This document shows, piece by piece, positions 28,048 through 36,166 of a stretch of DNA of 64,000 nt. Each line of letters opens with the position of its first letter. Positions within the stretch are counted from its first letter, which is position 1. A program made the translations under genes and the position numbers. The DNA comes from an uncultured Eggerthellaceae bacterium (GTDB lineage Bacteria > Actinomycetota > Coriobacteriia > Coriobacteriales > Eggerthellaceae): positions 1 through 64,000 of the forward strand of contig CAUEBO010000009.1 of the NCBI GenBank assembly GCA_958454405.1, written 5' to 3'. A model generated the notes under the pieces. The model was given only the letters and a program-made list of their open reading frames with translations. It had not been told where the DNA came from and did not search any database.

Positions 28048-29631
28048 ATGGAGAAGGGATCCGCAGGCGGCGCCGACGCGCGCCCTGCGGCGACGGGCGC
28101 GCTTCCGAGCGCCGGCGACGGCGGAACCATCTACAGCACCCGGCGCGCGGCGGGAATCCTGCTCGCGCTTGCCGGGATGGCGCTGCAATGGGCGTCGCTG
28201 CACTCCATCACGTTCTTCGGCGTCGTCGCGGGTGCGGGCGGAACCGCGGGGTCCGACATCGCCTGGATGGTCAATTCCGTGTGCACGTTCGCGGTGTTCC
28301 TGGTGCTGTTCGCGGTCTCGCGGCGCGTGCCTTCGCTGCTGGACGATCGGCGCGTGCTGCCGTTCGTGGCGGCGTGTTTGGCGACGGGCGCGGCGTGCTT
28401 CGTGATCGGGGGGATCCTGGCGGGATCGAGCCCGCTGCTGTACGCGGGCAACGTGTTCATCGCCTTCGGAACGACGCCGCTCATCGTCGCATGGGGCGAG
28501 ATGTACACGTACCTGAACCCGAAAGGCGAGCAGCTGCTGGTCACGCTGGTCGCCGTCGTGTGCTCGGTGGTGACGTACTTCGTCGAGATCCATCTTCCGC
28601 TGGCGCTGGCCATGGTCGTGTTCGCGGCGCTGCCCTTCGGGTCGCTGGCCTGCCTGGTGCGGTCGCGCAAGCTGCTCGCCGATTCGCCGAGCGGGTGGGG
28701 CGCGAAGGAGAAGCTGCCGATGAAGAAGTCGCCGGCGCTGTTCTTCGTGTGCATCGTGGTCTTCTCGATCCCGTACAACTGCCTGCGCGGCAGCGACGAC
28801 GTGCAGGCAGTTTTGGCGAACGCCTCGTCGTGGTCGTCCGTGCTGGCCGTGGTCATCGTCTTGATGGTGGCGGTTGCGCTGGCCGAGCAGGCGGCCGAGC
28901 GCAAAGGCCTTCTTCTGGTGCCCAGCTTCGTCCTGTTCCTGCTGAGCGCGGCCATGGTTCTGCATCTGATGGGGAGCGCCCCGCCTCCGCTTCTGGTGCC
29001 CAGCTTCCTGTACGCGGGCTACTACCTGTTCCTGGCCATGGTGTATTTGGCATTGGGTCCGTTGGTGGCCACCACCGACGCGAATCCGGTCAGGCTGTTC
29101 TCGAGCGCCATGCTGGCCAACGTCGGAGGGCTCTTGCTGGGATCGCTGCTGGGAGGGATGGGCGCATGGCTGGGCGAGCAGGCGGCTGCGATGGTGGCCA
29201 TGGTCGTCACGTACGTGATCTTCTTCGCCGGCTGCACGCTGCTGTACAACCGCTCGTACAGCATCTTCCGCGTGAACTCCTACGACGAGGACAAGTACTC
29301 GTTCGAGTACCGCGTGCCCGCTGAATCCATGGACCTGCTGGCCGAAGGCCCTGCGGGCACGGGGGCGGGCGACGAGGCGACGCGGTCGCTGTTGGACGCC
29401 ATCAGGGCCCAATGCGACGTCGCGCGCGACCGGTTCGGCTTGAGCTCGCGCGAGCACGAGGTGCTGGTCCTGCTCACGCGCGGGCGGACCATCGCCTCGA
29501 TAGCCGAGGAGCTGTACGTGTCCGAGAACACCGCGAAGGCCCACACCAAGGCCATCTACCGCAAGCTCGAAGTGCACACCCGCGAGGAGCTGCTCATGCG
29601 GGTGCAGGACCTGCCATGCGAGGACGCCTGA
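28048..29631 (+). CDS. Membrane-spanning LuxR-family transcriptional regulator
   Basis: A 527-residue protein with about 12 hydrophobic segments (35-410) and a C-terminal LuxR HTH (about 450-515: LSSREHEVLVLLTRG, then VSENTAKAHTKAIYRKL). It is the second such regulator in the window and again divergent from a flavoprotein gene. ATG 28048 is preferred; a GTG at 28039 is in frame but lies only 2 bp from GAGGGG (28031-28036). Control of the flavoprotein through the paired TACCC sites is inferred. Confidence 0.87.
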   Translation: MEKGSAGGADARPAATGALPSAGDGGTIYSTRRAAGILLALAGMALQWASLHSITFFGVVAGAGGTAGSDIAWMVNSVCTFAVFLVLFAVSRRVPSLLDDRRVLPFVAACLATGAACFVIGGILAGSSPLLYAGNVFIAFGTTPLIVAWGEMYTYLNPKGEQLLVTLVAVVCSVVTYFVEIHLPLALAMVVFAALPFGSLACLVRSRKLLADSPSGWGAKEKLPMKKSPALFFVCIVVFSIPYNCLRGSDDVQAVLANASSWSSVLAVVIVLMVAVALAEQAAERKGLLLVPSFVLFLLSAAMVLHLMGSAPPPLLVPSFLYAGYYLFLAMVYLALGPLVATTDANPVRLFSSAMLANVGGLLLGSLLGGMGAWLGEQAAAMVAMVVTYVIFFAGCTLLYNRSYSIFRVNSYDEDKYSFEYRVPAESMDLLAEGPAGTGAGDEATRSLLDAIRAQCDVARDRFGLSSREHEVLVLLTRGRTIASIAEELYVSENTAKAHTKAIYRKLEVHTREELLMRVQDLPCEDA

Positions 29632-29728
29632 CGCCGAACGCGGCGGCGCGCCCGGTCGGCGCGGAGGTTGATGGGGCGGCGGCGAACCGTGCGGATCGCG
29701 GCACCGGCCGCAGTACGCCGAGGAGGGC

Positions 29729-30763
29729 TTATGCGGAAGCCTGCAACGGGATGGACGGCAAGGCGATGATGAAGCAGGCTCCGCCTTCGGGCAGGTTGAT
29801 GGCCTCCACGGTGCCGTCGTGCGCGTCCACCACCGATTTCACGATGGCCAGCCCCAGGCCCGTGCCGCCGGTGCCGCGGCTGCGCGAGGCGTCCGTGCGG
29901 TAGAAGCGGTCGAACAGCAGGTGCGGGTCGACGTCGCCGAAGCCGCATCCGTCGTCCTTCACGGCCAGGATGGAGTTGCCGCGCAGCCCGAACAGCTCCA
30001 CGGTTATGTGCCCGCCCGGCTCGATGAAGCGGCTCGCGTTCTCCACCAGGTTCGTCACCGCCTGCTTGAGGCGGTCGAGATTGCCCAGCACGTCGGGCGC
30101 CTCGCCGACGATCTGGGTATGGGCCTGGCGATCCCGCAGGATGGGCTCGAGGGCGTCCAGGACGCCGGAGGCGAGTTCCCGCAGGTTCACGCGGGACAGC
30201 TCGAGGGGCGCGGTGTCGTCTTCAATGCGCTGGAGCGTGAGCAGGTCGTGCGTGAGGCGGCTCAAGCGCTCGCTCTCGTTGATGATGATGGAGCAGAACT
30301 TCTCGTGCATTTCGCGCGGCAGGTCCGGATCGGCCAGCATCTCGGCGTTCCCGCGGATGGCCGTGAGCGGGGTGCGCAGCTCGTGCGCCACGTCGCTGAT
30401 GAAGGCCGCCTGGCGGCGCTCCTTCAGCATGAGGTCGTGCTGCTGGGCTTTCGTCGTTTGGGCGAGCGCCTTGAAGTCGGCAGCCAGCTCGTCCGCTTCC
30501 AGCAGGCGCCCGTCGGGTTCGAAGCGCACGTCGGCGCCGGAGCGGTACGCGGCTGTCTTCTTCGCGAGCACGCGCAGCGGCTCGGACAGGAAGTGCCCGA
30601 TGATCAGGCTCAGGGAGAATACGATGAACCCGATGGGCAGGAGAAGCAGAAACGCCTTCGGCGTGACGTCGAAGGCGAGGAAGCAGATGAGCACGATGAT
30701 CGCGCCGGAGAGCAGCGAGAGCAGCGTAGCCAGCAGCGAAAAGTATGTTTGCAGTCTCTTTAT
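29729..30763 (-). CDS. Sensor histidine kinase, apparent AUA start
   Basis: HAMP-like linker, HisKA box FISDVAHELRTPL, N box LVENASRF, G1 DDGCGF and G2 GTGLGLAIV identify a HisKA/HATPase kinase. The frame has a stop before the end of the response regulator gene and no ATG, GTG or TTG until GTG 30694. Yet the codons in between read IKRLQTYFSLLATLLSLLSG (a charged start followed by a membrane helix), exactly like a normal N-terminus. The first of them, ATA at 30763-30761, overlaps the regulator's TAA. I give that start, 344 residues; starting at 30694 would cut the first helix. Two membrane segments with almost no sensor loop between them suggest intramembrane sensing. Confidence 0.75.
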   Translation of the reverse strand: MKRLQTYFSLLATLLSLLSGAIIVLICFLAFDVTPKAFLLLLPIGFIVFSLSLIIGHFLSEPLRVLAKKTAAYRSGADVRFEPDGRLLEADELAADFKALAQTTKAQQHDLMLKERRQAAFISDVAHELRTPLTAIRGNAEMLADPDLPREMHEKFCSIIINESERLSRLTHDLLTLQRIEDDTAPLELSRVNLRELASGVLDALEPILRDRQAHTQIVGEAPDVLGNLDRLKQAVTNLVENASRFIEPGGHITVELFGLRGNSILAVKDDGCGFGDVDPHLLFDRFYRTDASRSRGTGGTGLGLAIVKSVVDAHDGTVEAINLPEGGACFIIALPSIPLQASA

Positions 30764-31455
30764 TGTCTGAACCTGTAACCGTATCCGCGGACCGTTTCAA
30801 CCAAACCGGGATCGTATCCGGCCGACTCAATCTTATCACGGAGTCGCTTGATGTGGGTGTCGACGGTCTTCGTTTCCGTCAAGTATTCCCAACCCCACGC
30901 GTCGCGCAGCAGATCCTCGCGCGACACCACCTTGCCGGCGTTCTTCATCAGGCTGGCCAGCAGCTCGAACTCGCGCGGGGTCAGGTCTATCTCGCCGTTC
31001 TCGCCGGACGCGGTATGGGCGTCTTCGTCCAGCGTGATGCCGCTTGCCGTGACGGCATGGTTCGCGCCGGGGAAATCACCGCCTGATCCGCGGCGCAAAA
31101 GCGCACGCACGCGGGCGATGAGCTCGCGGACGCCGAAGGGCTTGGCCAGGTAGTCGTCGCCACCGATCTCCAAGCCCACCACCTTGTCCAGCTCGGTGTC
31201 GCGCGCCGACAAGAACAGCACGGGCACGGCGGTTTTCGATCGAAGGCGGCGGCACAGCTCGTAGCCGTCCATGCCGGGAAGCATGATGTCGAGCACGAAC
31301 AGGTCGTACGGATTCTTCGTGGCCAGCGCCAATGCGTCTTCGCCGTTGTCCACGACGTCGGTGTAGAACCCTTCTTTCTTGAGTGCGTAGCTGACGAATT
31401 CGGTGATGGAGGGCTCGTCGTCGACGACGAGGATGCGATGCGGCGTATCGTTCAT
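30760..31455 (-). CDS. OmpR/PhoB-family response regulator
   Basis: A 231-residue regulator. The receiver domain has Asp12-Asp13, phospho-acceptor Asp56 (FVLDIMLPG) and Lys in LAKPF; the C-terminal winged helix includes LTPREFELL and VDTHIKRLRDKIE. AAAGG near 31464 supports ATG 31455. It is followed by the histidine kinase with a 4-bp overlap if the kinase starts at ATA. It is divergent from coaX. The signal is unknown; its arrangement resembles cell-envelope-sensing pairs. Confidence 0.92.
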   Translation of the reverse strand: MNDTPHRILVVDDEPSITEFVSYALKKEGFYTDVVDNGEDALALATKNPYDLFVLDIMLPGMDGYELCRRLRSKTAVPVLFLSARDTELDKVVGLEIGGDDYLAKPFGVRELIARVRALLRRGSGGDFPGANHAVTASGITLDEDAHTASGENGEIDLTPREFELLASLMKNAGKVVSREDLLRDAWGWEYLTETKTVDTHIKRLRDKIESAGYDPGLVETVRGYGYRFRQ

Positions 31456-31520
31456 GTGTGGCCTTTCTATCAGATGAAGTCCCGTGACCGTTGCCTGACA
31501 GATGCATGTGGGCGGGTTGC

Positions 31521-31526
31521 TATAAT
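31521..31526 (+). promoter_or_regulatory. Consensus -10 box of coaX
   Basis: A perfect TATAAT, the only one I noticed upstream of a gene here. CTGACA at 31495-31500 would be a -35, although the 20-bp spacing is long. It gives a leader of about 45 nt ending in the RBS AAGGAG before ATG 31580. Confidence 0.6.
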
Positions 31527-31579
31527 GACGAAAGCAACTATAAGCACTCCCGTCGCTTTCGAAGGAGACTGTCAAGAAT

Positions 31580-32359
31580 ATGTTACTTGCCATCGACGTG
31601 GGAAATACCCAGACGGTAGTGGGGGTTTACCGAGGCGAGCACCTGCTTCACCGGTGGCGCATCGGCACGAACAAAAGCCATACGTCCGACGAATTGCGCA
31701 TCCGGTTGCGCCAGCTGCTCGATTGCGAGGGCATCGATGCCGGCGGCCTGCGCGGCGTGGCGCTGGCGTCGGTCGTTCCCCAGCTCACGCTGGCGTGGGG
31801 CGCGGCGGTGCACTACATGCTGGGAAGAGAGGCGCTCGTGTGCTCGGCCGAAACGGCTGGCGCGCTGTTCGCGGTCGACTATTCGAACCCTCGCGAGATC
31901 GGCGCCGACCGCGTGGCCGACGCGGTGGCGGCGAAGGAGCTGTACGGCGCGCCGGTGATCGTGGTCGATTTCGGCACCGCCACCAACATCGAGGTCGTCG
32001 ACGCGCAGGGGCGGTTCGTGGGCGGCGTCATCGCTCCGGGCGTGGAAACGTCCGCCATGGCGCTGTTCTCCCATGCGACCAAGCTCGGCGCCATCGATCT
32101 GGTGGATCCGCATACGGCCATCGGGAACAACACCGAGCAGGCCATGCAGTCGGGCATCGTGTACGGGGAGGCCGACCGCGTGGACGGGCTGGTTCGGCGC
32201 ATCTTCGACCAGCTGGGATACGAGACGCCGGTCGTGGCCACGGGGGGGCTTGCGTCGCGCGTCGCGCCTCTGACGAACACGATCACCGACATCAATCCCG
32301 AGCTGACGCTGGAAGGGCTGCGCCTTGTGTACGAGGCGCACGAGGGGGCCGTTTCGTGA
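31580..32359 (+). CDS. coaX: Type III pantothenate kinase
   Basis: A 259-residue kinase of the ASKHA fold that phosphorylates pantothenate in CoA synthesis. AIDVGNTQTVVGVY is the phosphate-1 motif, GADRVADAVAA and VDFGTATNIEVV are the pantothenate and phosphate-2 motifs, and GGVIAPGVETS follows. AAGGAG precedes the ATG. The stop overlaps the start of the next gene, so the two are probably co-translated. Confidence 0.93.
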   Translation: MLLAIDVGNTQTVVGVYRGEHLLHRWRIGTNKSHTSDELRIRLRQLLDCEGIDAGGLRGVALASVVPQLTLAWGAAVHYMLGREALVCSAETAGALFAVDYSNPREIGADRVADAVAAKELYGAPVIVVDFGTATNIEVVDAQGRFVGGVIAPGVETSAMALFSHATKLGAIDLVDPHTAIGNNTEQAMQSGIVYGEADRVDGLVRRIFDQLGYETPVVATGGLASRVAPLTNTITDINPELTLEGLRLVYEAHEGAVS

Positions 32360-33180
32360 TGGAGCCCGGAATCGATTCTGCGGGCGGCTCTGCAGTCGAG
32401 GCCATTCCCGAAAGCCTGTTCGATTTCGCCTATTGCCGCCGCTCGGACGACTACCTGGGCGAGCTCGCAGCGTTGGCGGCGCCGGAGGATTGGGGAGCGA
32501 ACGGCTCCGTGCTCAACAACTACCTGCACCATCTGTTCGCGAAGCTGGCCGGCGATTACAACGCTGCGGCTTCGGGCGCGGAGCGGGAGCGTCTGATGCT
32601 GGTGCGCGACGACGCGGCGTGCTTCAATACGGGTTTGTACACGGAGCGCTACGAGGACATCTACTGCCTGTTCGAGCCGAACCGAAACGCCGGCGCGCAG
32701 CCGTGGTTCCTCGCGGGCTTCTGCAAGGCGAGCTCTCCGCGCCTGCCGGAGGCCGACGTCCTGCCCGAGCCCCCGCGGTTCTTCGACGACCCCATCGAGC
32801 TGATCTACGACTTCCGCTTGAAGATACGCCTGAACAAGGACCACATCCTGGGCGATGAGCGCAATCTGGAGCGCATACCCGAAGCCCTGCGCGGACCCGG
32901 CCAGCGCATGCTGCTGCACCGCGCATTCGAAGGGGCCGTTGCCGAGGCCGAGCGCCGCGCGGCTTCCAATTACATGCTGGCCGTGCCGCAGTACTTCAAC
33001 GGGCGCATCCAGCTGCTGCTGCCCTTGTGCCTGACGGGCGACCAGCCCGAGCTCGCGTTGGCCATCCAACGGGAGAACGGCTACTACTCCGCGCGCACCT
33101 GCCTCACGCTCGACATGGCGTACAACAACGCGCGGCTCATCGCGCGCCCTGAAACGGCTTGGATCAAGCCGCGCCCCTAA
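32359..33180 (+). CDS. DUF3825-like protein of unknown function
   Basis: A 273-residue soluble protein. The LNNYLHHLFAKL segment near the N-terminus, FNTGLYT in the middle and NGRIQLLLPLCL and RENGYYSARTCLTLDMAYNNARL near the end are the pattern I associate with DUF3825. No catalytic motif or membrane segment is evident. ATG 32359 overlaps the coaX TGA; GTG 32356 is also possible and is nearer to GAGGGGG (32342-32348). Family members sometimes occur next to RNA-binding or nucleotide-related domains, but no function should be claimed. Confidence 0.7.
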   Translation: MEPGIDSAGGSAVEAIPESLFDFAYCRRSDDYLGELAALAAPEDWGANGSVLNNYLHHLFAKLAGDYNAAASGAERERLMLVRDDAACFNTGLYTERYEDIYCLFEPNRNAGAQPWFLAGFCKASSPRLPEADVLPEPPRFFDDPIELIYDFRLKIRLNKDHILGDERNLERIPEALRGPGQRMLLHRAFEGAVAEAERRAASNYMLAVPQYFNGRIQLLLPLCLTGDQPELALAIQRENGYYSARTCLTLDMAYNNARLIARPETAWIKPRP

Positions 33181-33603
33181 GCGCCGGGGGCCGCTTTCGA
33201 CCGCGTTGCTTCGGCAAAGGCGGAACCGGTCGGCAAAACTGGAAATGGCCGAAAACACGGTCGAATGTGCAGTCCGCAGGGGCGGTTTGCGCCCTTCGCG
33301 CGCTTCGGCTGCGCATAACGCCTGGTCGCAAAATCCAAACGCCCGTTTGCGCGCTCGGCGACTGCACATTCGACCGTGTTTTCGGCCATCCGCCCATCCG
33401 CCCGCCCGCCGTCAAACCGGGCCTGCGCATCGGCAGCCGTTCGTCCAGGTGGCGGGACGATGCAGGGGTGCGATCCCGAACGCTGCCTTTCTTGCGCGAT
33501 TGGGGAATTGCTTGCCGTTTCCACAGACGGAGCAGGTAGAATGCTGCTATCAAGCACAATTCCGTTCGCGACTATCGAGACGAAACGAAAGAGAGGGCCC
33601 GAC
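33181..33603. other. 423-bp gap with a 149-bp inverted-repeat element and the fhs promoter
   Basis: No gene is convincing. The stretch contains repeat element copy A (33242-33390) and TAGAAT at 33537-33542, a likely -10 for fhs. The open frames here are by-products of the high GC content. Confidence 0.7.
33242..33390 (+). repeat. 149-bp inverted-repeat element, copy A
   Basis: The ends form a perfect 30-bp inverted repeat (33245-33274 with 33360-33389), beginning ATGGCCGAAAACACGG, around an 85-nt centre. Copy B at 59234-59382 has the same length and orientation and shares long blocks such as GGTCGAATGTGCAGTC, GCGCCCTTCGCGCGC and CGCCTGGTCGC. The terminal ATGGCC/GGCCAT pair here is ATGACC/GGTCAT in copy B, a compensatory change that keeps the stem. 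No open frame is conserved between copies. It may be a non-autonomous mobile element (MITE) or a folded RNA or DNA signal. Confidence 0.85.
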
Positions 33604-35292
33604 GTGTTGTCCGACATTGAAATTGCCCAAGCGACCACCCCTGAGCACATCAGCGCCATCGCTGAGAAGGCGGGCGTGCCGGAATCGTATCTGGAGATGT
33701 ACGGCACCAACAAGGCGAAGGTGGACTACAACCTGCTCAAGGACGTGGATCACACGCCTGGCAAGCTCATCCTGGTCACGGCCATCAACCCCACGCCGGC
33801 GGGCGAGGGCAAGACCACCACGACGGTGGGCCTGTCCGACGCGCTGGCGAAGCAGGGCAAGAACGTGGTCGTCGCGCTGCGCGAGCCGTCGCTCGGCCCC
33901 GTGTTCGGCATCAAGGGCGGCGCGGCCGGCGGCGGGTACGCCCAGGTCATTCCCATGGAGGACATCAACCTGCACTTCACGGGCGACTTCCACGCCATCG
34001 GCGCGGCCAACAACCTGCTGGCGGCGCTGCTGGACGCGCACATCCACAACGGCAACGAGTTGGGCATCGACGTGCGCAAGATCACGTGGAAGCGCGTGGT
34101 GGACATGAACGACCGCCAGCTGCGCAACATCGTGGACGGCTTGGGCGGCAAGGCCCACGGCGTGCCGCGCGAAGACGGCTTCGATATCACGGTGGCTTCC
34201 GAGGTCATGGCCATCTTCTGCCTGGCCACCTCCATCACCGACCTCAAAGAGCGCCTGGGCCGCATCGTGGTGGGCTACACCTACGACGACCAGCCGGTCA
34301 CGGCGCACGACCTGCACGCCGAAGGCGCCATGACGGCGCTGCTGAAAGACGCGCTCAAGCCGAATCTCGTGCAGACGCTCGAGGGCACGCCCGCGTTCGT
34401 GCATGGCGGCCCCTTCGCCAACATCGCGCACGGCTGCAACTCCATCATGGCCACGCGCATGGCCATGGCGCTGGGCGACTACTGCGTAACGGAGGCCGGC
34501 TTCGGCGCCGACCTGGGCGCGGAGAAGTTCCTGGACATCAAGTGCCGTCTGGCCGGCCTGAAGCCCGACGCGGTGGTCGTGGTGGCCACGGTGCGCGCGC
34601 TGAAGAACCATGGCGGGGTGGCGAAGGCCGACCTCAACGAGGAGAACCTGGAGGCGCTGGAGGCGGGCCTGCCGAACCTCTTGCAGCACGTGGAGAACAT
34701 CACGCAGGTGTACCACCTGCCGTGCGTGGTGGCCATCAACGCATTCCCCACGGACACGAAGGCAGAGCTCGACCTGGTGGAGGCCAAGTGCCGCGAGCTG
34801 GGCGTGAACGTGGCCCTGTCCGAGGTGTGGGCCAAGGGCGGCGAAGGCGGCCAGGCGCTGGCCGACGAGGTGGTGCGCCTGTGCGACGAGGGCGATGCCG
34901 AGGGCCGCAACGCGAGCACGTTCGAGTTCTCCTACGACGACGATCTCACGTTGGCCGAGAAGATCGAGACAATAGCCAAGCGCATCTACCACGCCGACGG
35001 CGTCGTGTTCGAGCCGGCCGCGAAGAAGGAGCTCGCGCAGCTGGAGTCGCTCGGCTTCGGCGGCATGCCCGTGTGCATGGCCAAGACCCAGTACTCGTTC
35101 AGCGACGACGCGGCGAAGCTGGGTGCCCCGCGCGGCTTCACGGTGACGGTGCGCCAGGTGAAGGTGTCCGCCGGCGCCGGCTTCGTGGTGGCGCTCACGG
35201 GTTCCATCATGACCATGCCGGGCCTGGGGAAGACTCCCGCCGCGTTCAAGATCGACGTGGACGAGACGGGGAAGATCTCGGGACTGTTCTAA
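33604..35292 (+). CDS. fhs: Formate-tetrahydrofolate ligase
   Basis: A 562-residue ATP-dependent ligase making 10-formyl-THF, the entry step of folate one-carbon metabolism and of the methyl branch of the Wood-Ljungdahl pathway. The P-loop is PTPAGEGKTTTTVGL (about residues 61-75); EPSLGPVFGIKGGAAGGG and TEAGFGADLGAEKF are family hallmarks. GTG 33604 follows AAAGAGAGGG (33588-33597). fchA and folD follow in the same direction, separated by a 247-bp gap with repeats. Confidence 0.95.
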   Translation: MLSDIEIAQATTPEHISAIAEKAGVPESYLEMYGTNKAKVDYNLLKDVDHTPGKLILVTAINPTPAGEGKTTTTVGLSDALAKQGKNVVVALREPSLGPVFGIKGGAAGGGYAQVIPMEDINLHFTGDFHAIGAANNLLAALLDAHIHNGNELGIDVRKITWKRVVDMNDRQLRNIVDGLGGKAHGVPREDGFDITVASEVMAIFCLATSITDLKERLGRIVVGYTYDDQPVTAHDLHAEGAMTALLKDALKPNLVQTLEGTPAFVHGGPFANIAHGCNSIMATRMAMALGDYCVTEAGFGADLGAEKFLDIKCRLAGLKPDAVVVVATVRALKNHGGVAKADLNEENLEALEAGLPNLLQHVENITQVYHLPCVVAINAFPTDTKAELDLVEAKCRELGVNVALSEVWAKGGEGGQALADEVVRLCDEGDAEGRNASTFEFSYDDDLTLAEKIETIAKRIYHADGVVFEPAAKKELAQLESLGFGGMPVCMAKTQYSFSDDAAKLGAPRGFTVTVRQVKVSAGAGFVVALTGSIMTMPGLGKTPAAFKIDVDETGKISGLF

Positions 35293-35324
35293 GCAACCTG
35301 CGGGACGGGGACTCGACGGGCAAT

Positions 35325-35404
35325 GCCCAGTCGCTCGAACAGTCCTGCTCGCGCAAAACGTCCAGTGGACGTTTTGGCTCGTGCGGAACTCGCTTTGTGG
35401 GCAC
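35325..35404 (+). repeat. About 80-bp interspersed repeat, copy 1
   Basis: It contains a stem AAAACGTCC-AGT-GGACGTTTT (35355-35375) followed by GGCTCGTGCGGAACTCGCTT and TGTGGGCAC. Copy 2 lies inside tsaB (41731-41811) at about 84% identity. The stem ends differ as A-T here and G-C there, a compensatory change. Located between fhs and fchA. Confidence 0.85.
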
Positions 35405-35436
35405 AGCCCGACGAGCCCCCTTCGATTGCTCTGACA

Positions 35437-35469
35437 CTCGGATCCGCGTCTCGTTGACGTGGATCCGAG
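35437..35469 (+). other. Hairpin upstream of fchA
   Basis: CTCGGATCCGCGTC (35437-35450) pairs with GACGTGGATCCGAG (35456-35469) with one G-T pair and a TCGTT loop. No T run follows. It may be a leader structure or a processed junction in the fhs-fchA transcript. Confidence 0.5.
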
Positions 35470-35539
35470 CGCCTCGATCGCTGAACCCGTGAGAGGCGTG
35501 ATTGCTGCACCCCGTTTTGGAGCTGTGAGAGGAATGCGG

Positions 35540-36154
35540 ATGGTGGATACCACGTTCATCGAAGACCTGGCAAGCGCGGCCCCTGCTCCGGGCGGGGGCG
35601 GGGCTTCGGCGTATGCGGGCGCGCTTTCGGCGGCGCTTGCCTCCATGGTGGGCAACCTGACGGTGGGGAAGAAGACGTACGCCGATGTGGAAGGCGAGGT
35701 GCGCGCCTCGCTCGGCCGGCTGGAGGGGCTGCGGGCGCGGCTCGTCGCGCTCGTGGACGAGGACGCCCGCGCGTTCGAGCCTTTGTCGGCGACGTACCGG
35801 ATGCCGAAGGACACCGATGAAGAGCGCGCAGCCAGGCACGATGCCATGCAGGCGGCGCTTGTGGGAGCGTGCGAGGTGCCGCTTCAGATCATGCGGACGG
35901 TGGACGCGGTGGTCGACGAGATCGACTTCCTCGCCCATAACGGAAGCAGGCTCGCTCGATCGGACGCCGGCGTGGCGGCAACGTTCGCCCGTGCGGCCAT
36001 CGAAGGGGCGAGTCTCAACATCCTCATCAACGCGGCGTCGATGGAGGACGAGGAGCGCGCCGCTTTCTTCCGCGGCGAGGCCCTGGCCCTCGTCGAGGCG
36101 GCGCGCGAGCGCTGCGGCCGCCTGTTCGACTACGTCATGCTCGAAGTATCGTAA
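35540..36154 (+). CDS. fchA: Methenyltetrahydrofolate cyclohydrolase, cyclodeaminase family
   Basis: A 204-residue helical protein of the formiminotransferase-cyclodeaminase C-domain family. PAPGGGGASAYAGALSAALASMV is the conserved glycine-rich N-terminal motif (written in parts: PAPGGGGASA, LSAALASMV), and NILINAASMED lies near residue 160. Members beside fhs and folD act as 5,10-methenyl-THF cyclohydrolase. GAGAGGA at 35527-35533 suits ATG 35540 better than ATG 35534. The neighbouring FolD lacks cyclohydrolase residues, which strengthens this assignment. Confidence 0.85.
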   Translation: MVDTTFIEDLASAAPAPGGGGASAYAGALSAALASMVGNLTVGKKTYADVEGEVRASLGRLEGLRARLVALVDEDARAFEPLSATYRMPKDTDEERAARHDAMQAALVGACEVPLQIMRTVDAVVDEIDFLAHNGSRLARSDAGVAATFARAAIEGASLNILINAASMEDEERAAFFRGEALALVEAARERCGRLFDYVMLEVS

Positions 36155-36166
36155 GGAGTCCCCGCC

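Noticed and set aside
33159..33539. A 126-codon open frame between the DUF3825-like gene and fhs
   Set aside because: It runs through the inverted-repeat element, lacks an RBS and is not kept in frame in copy B.
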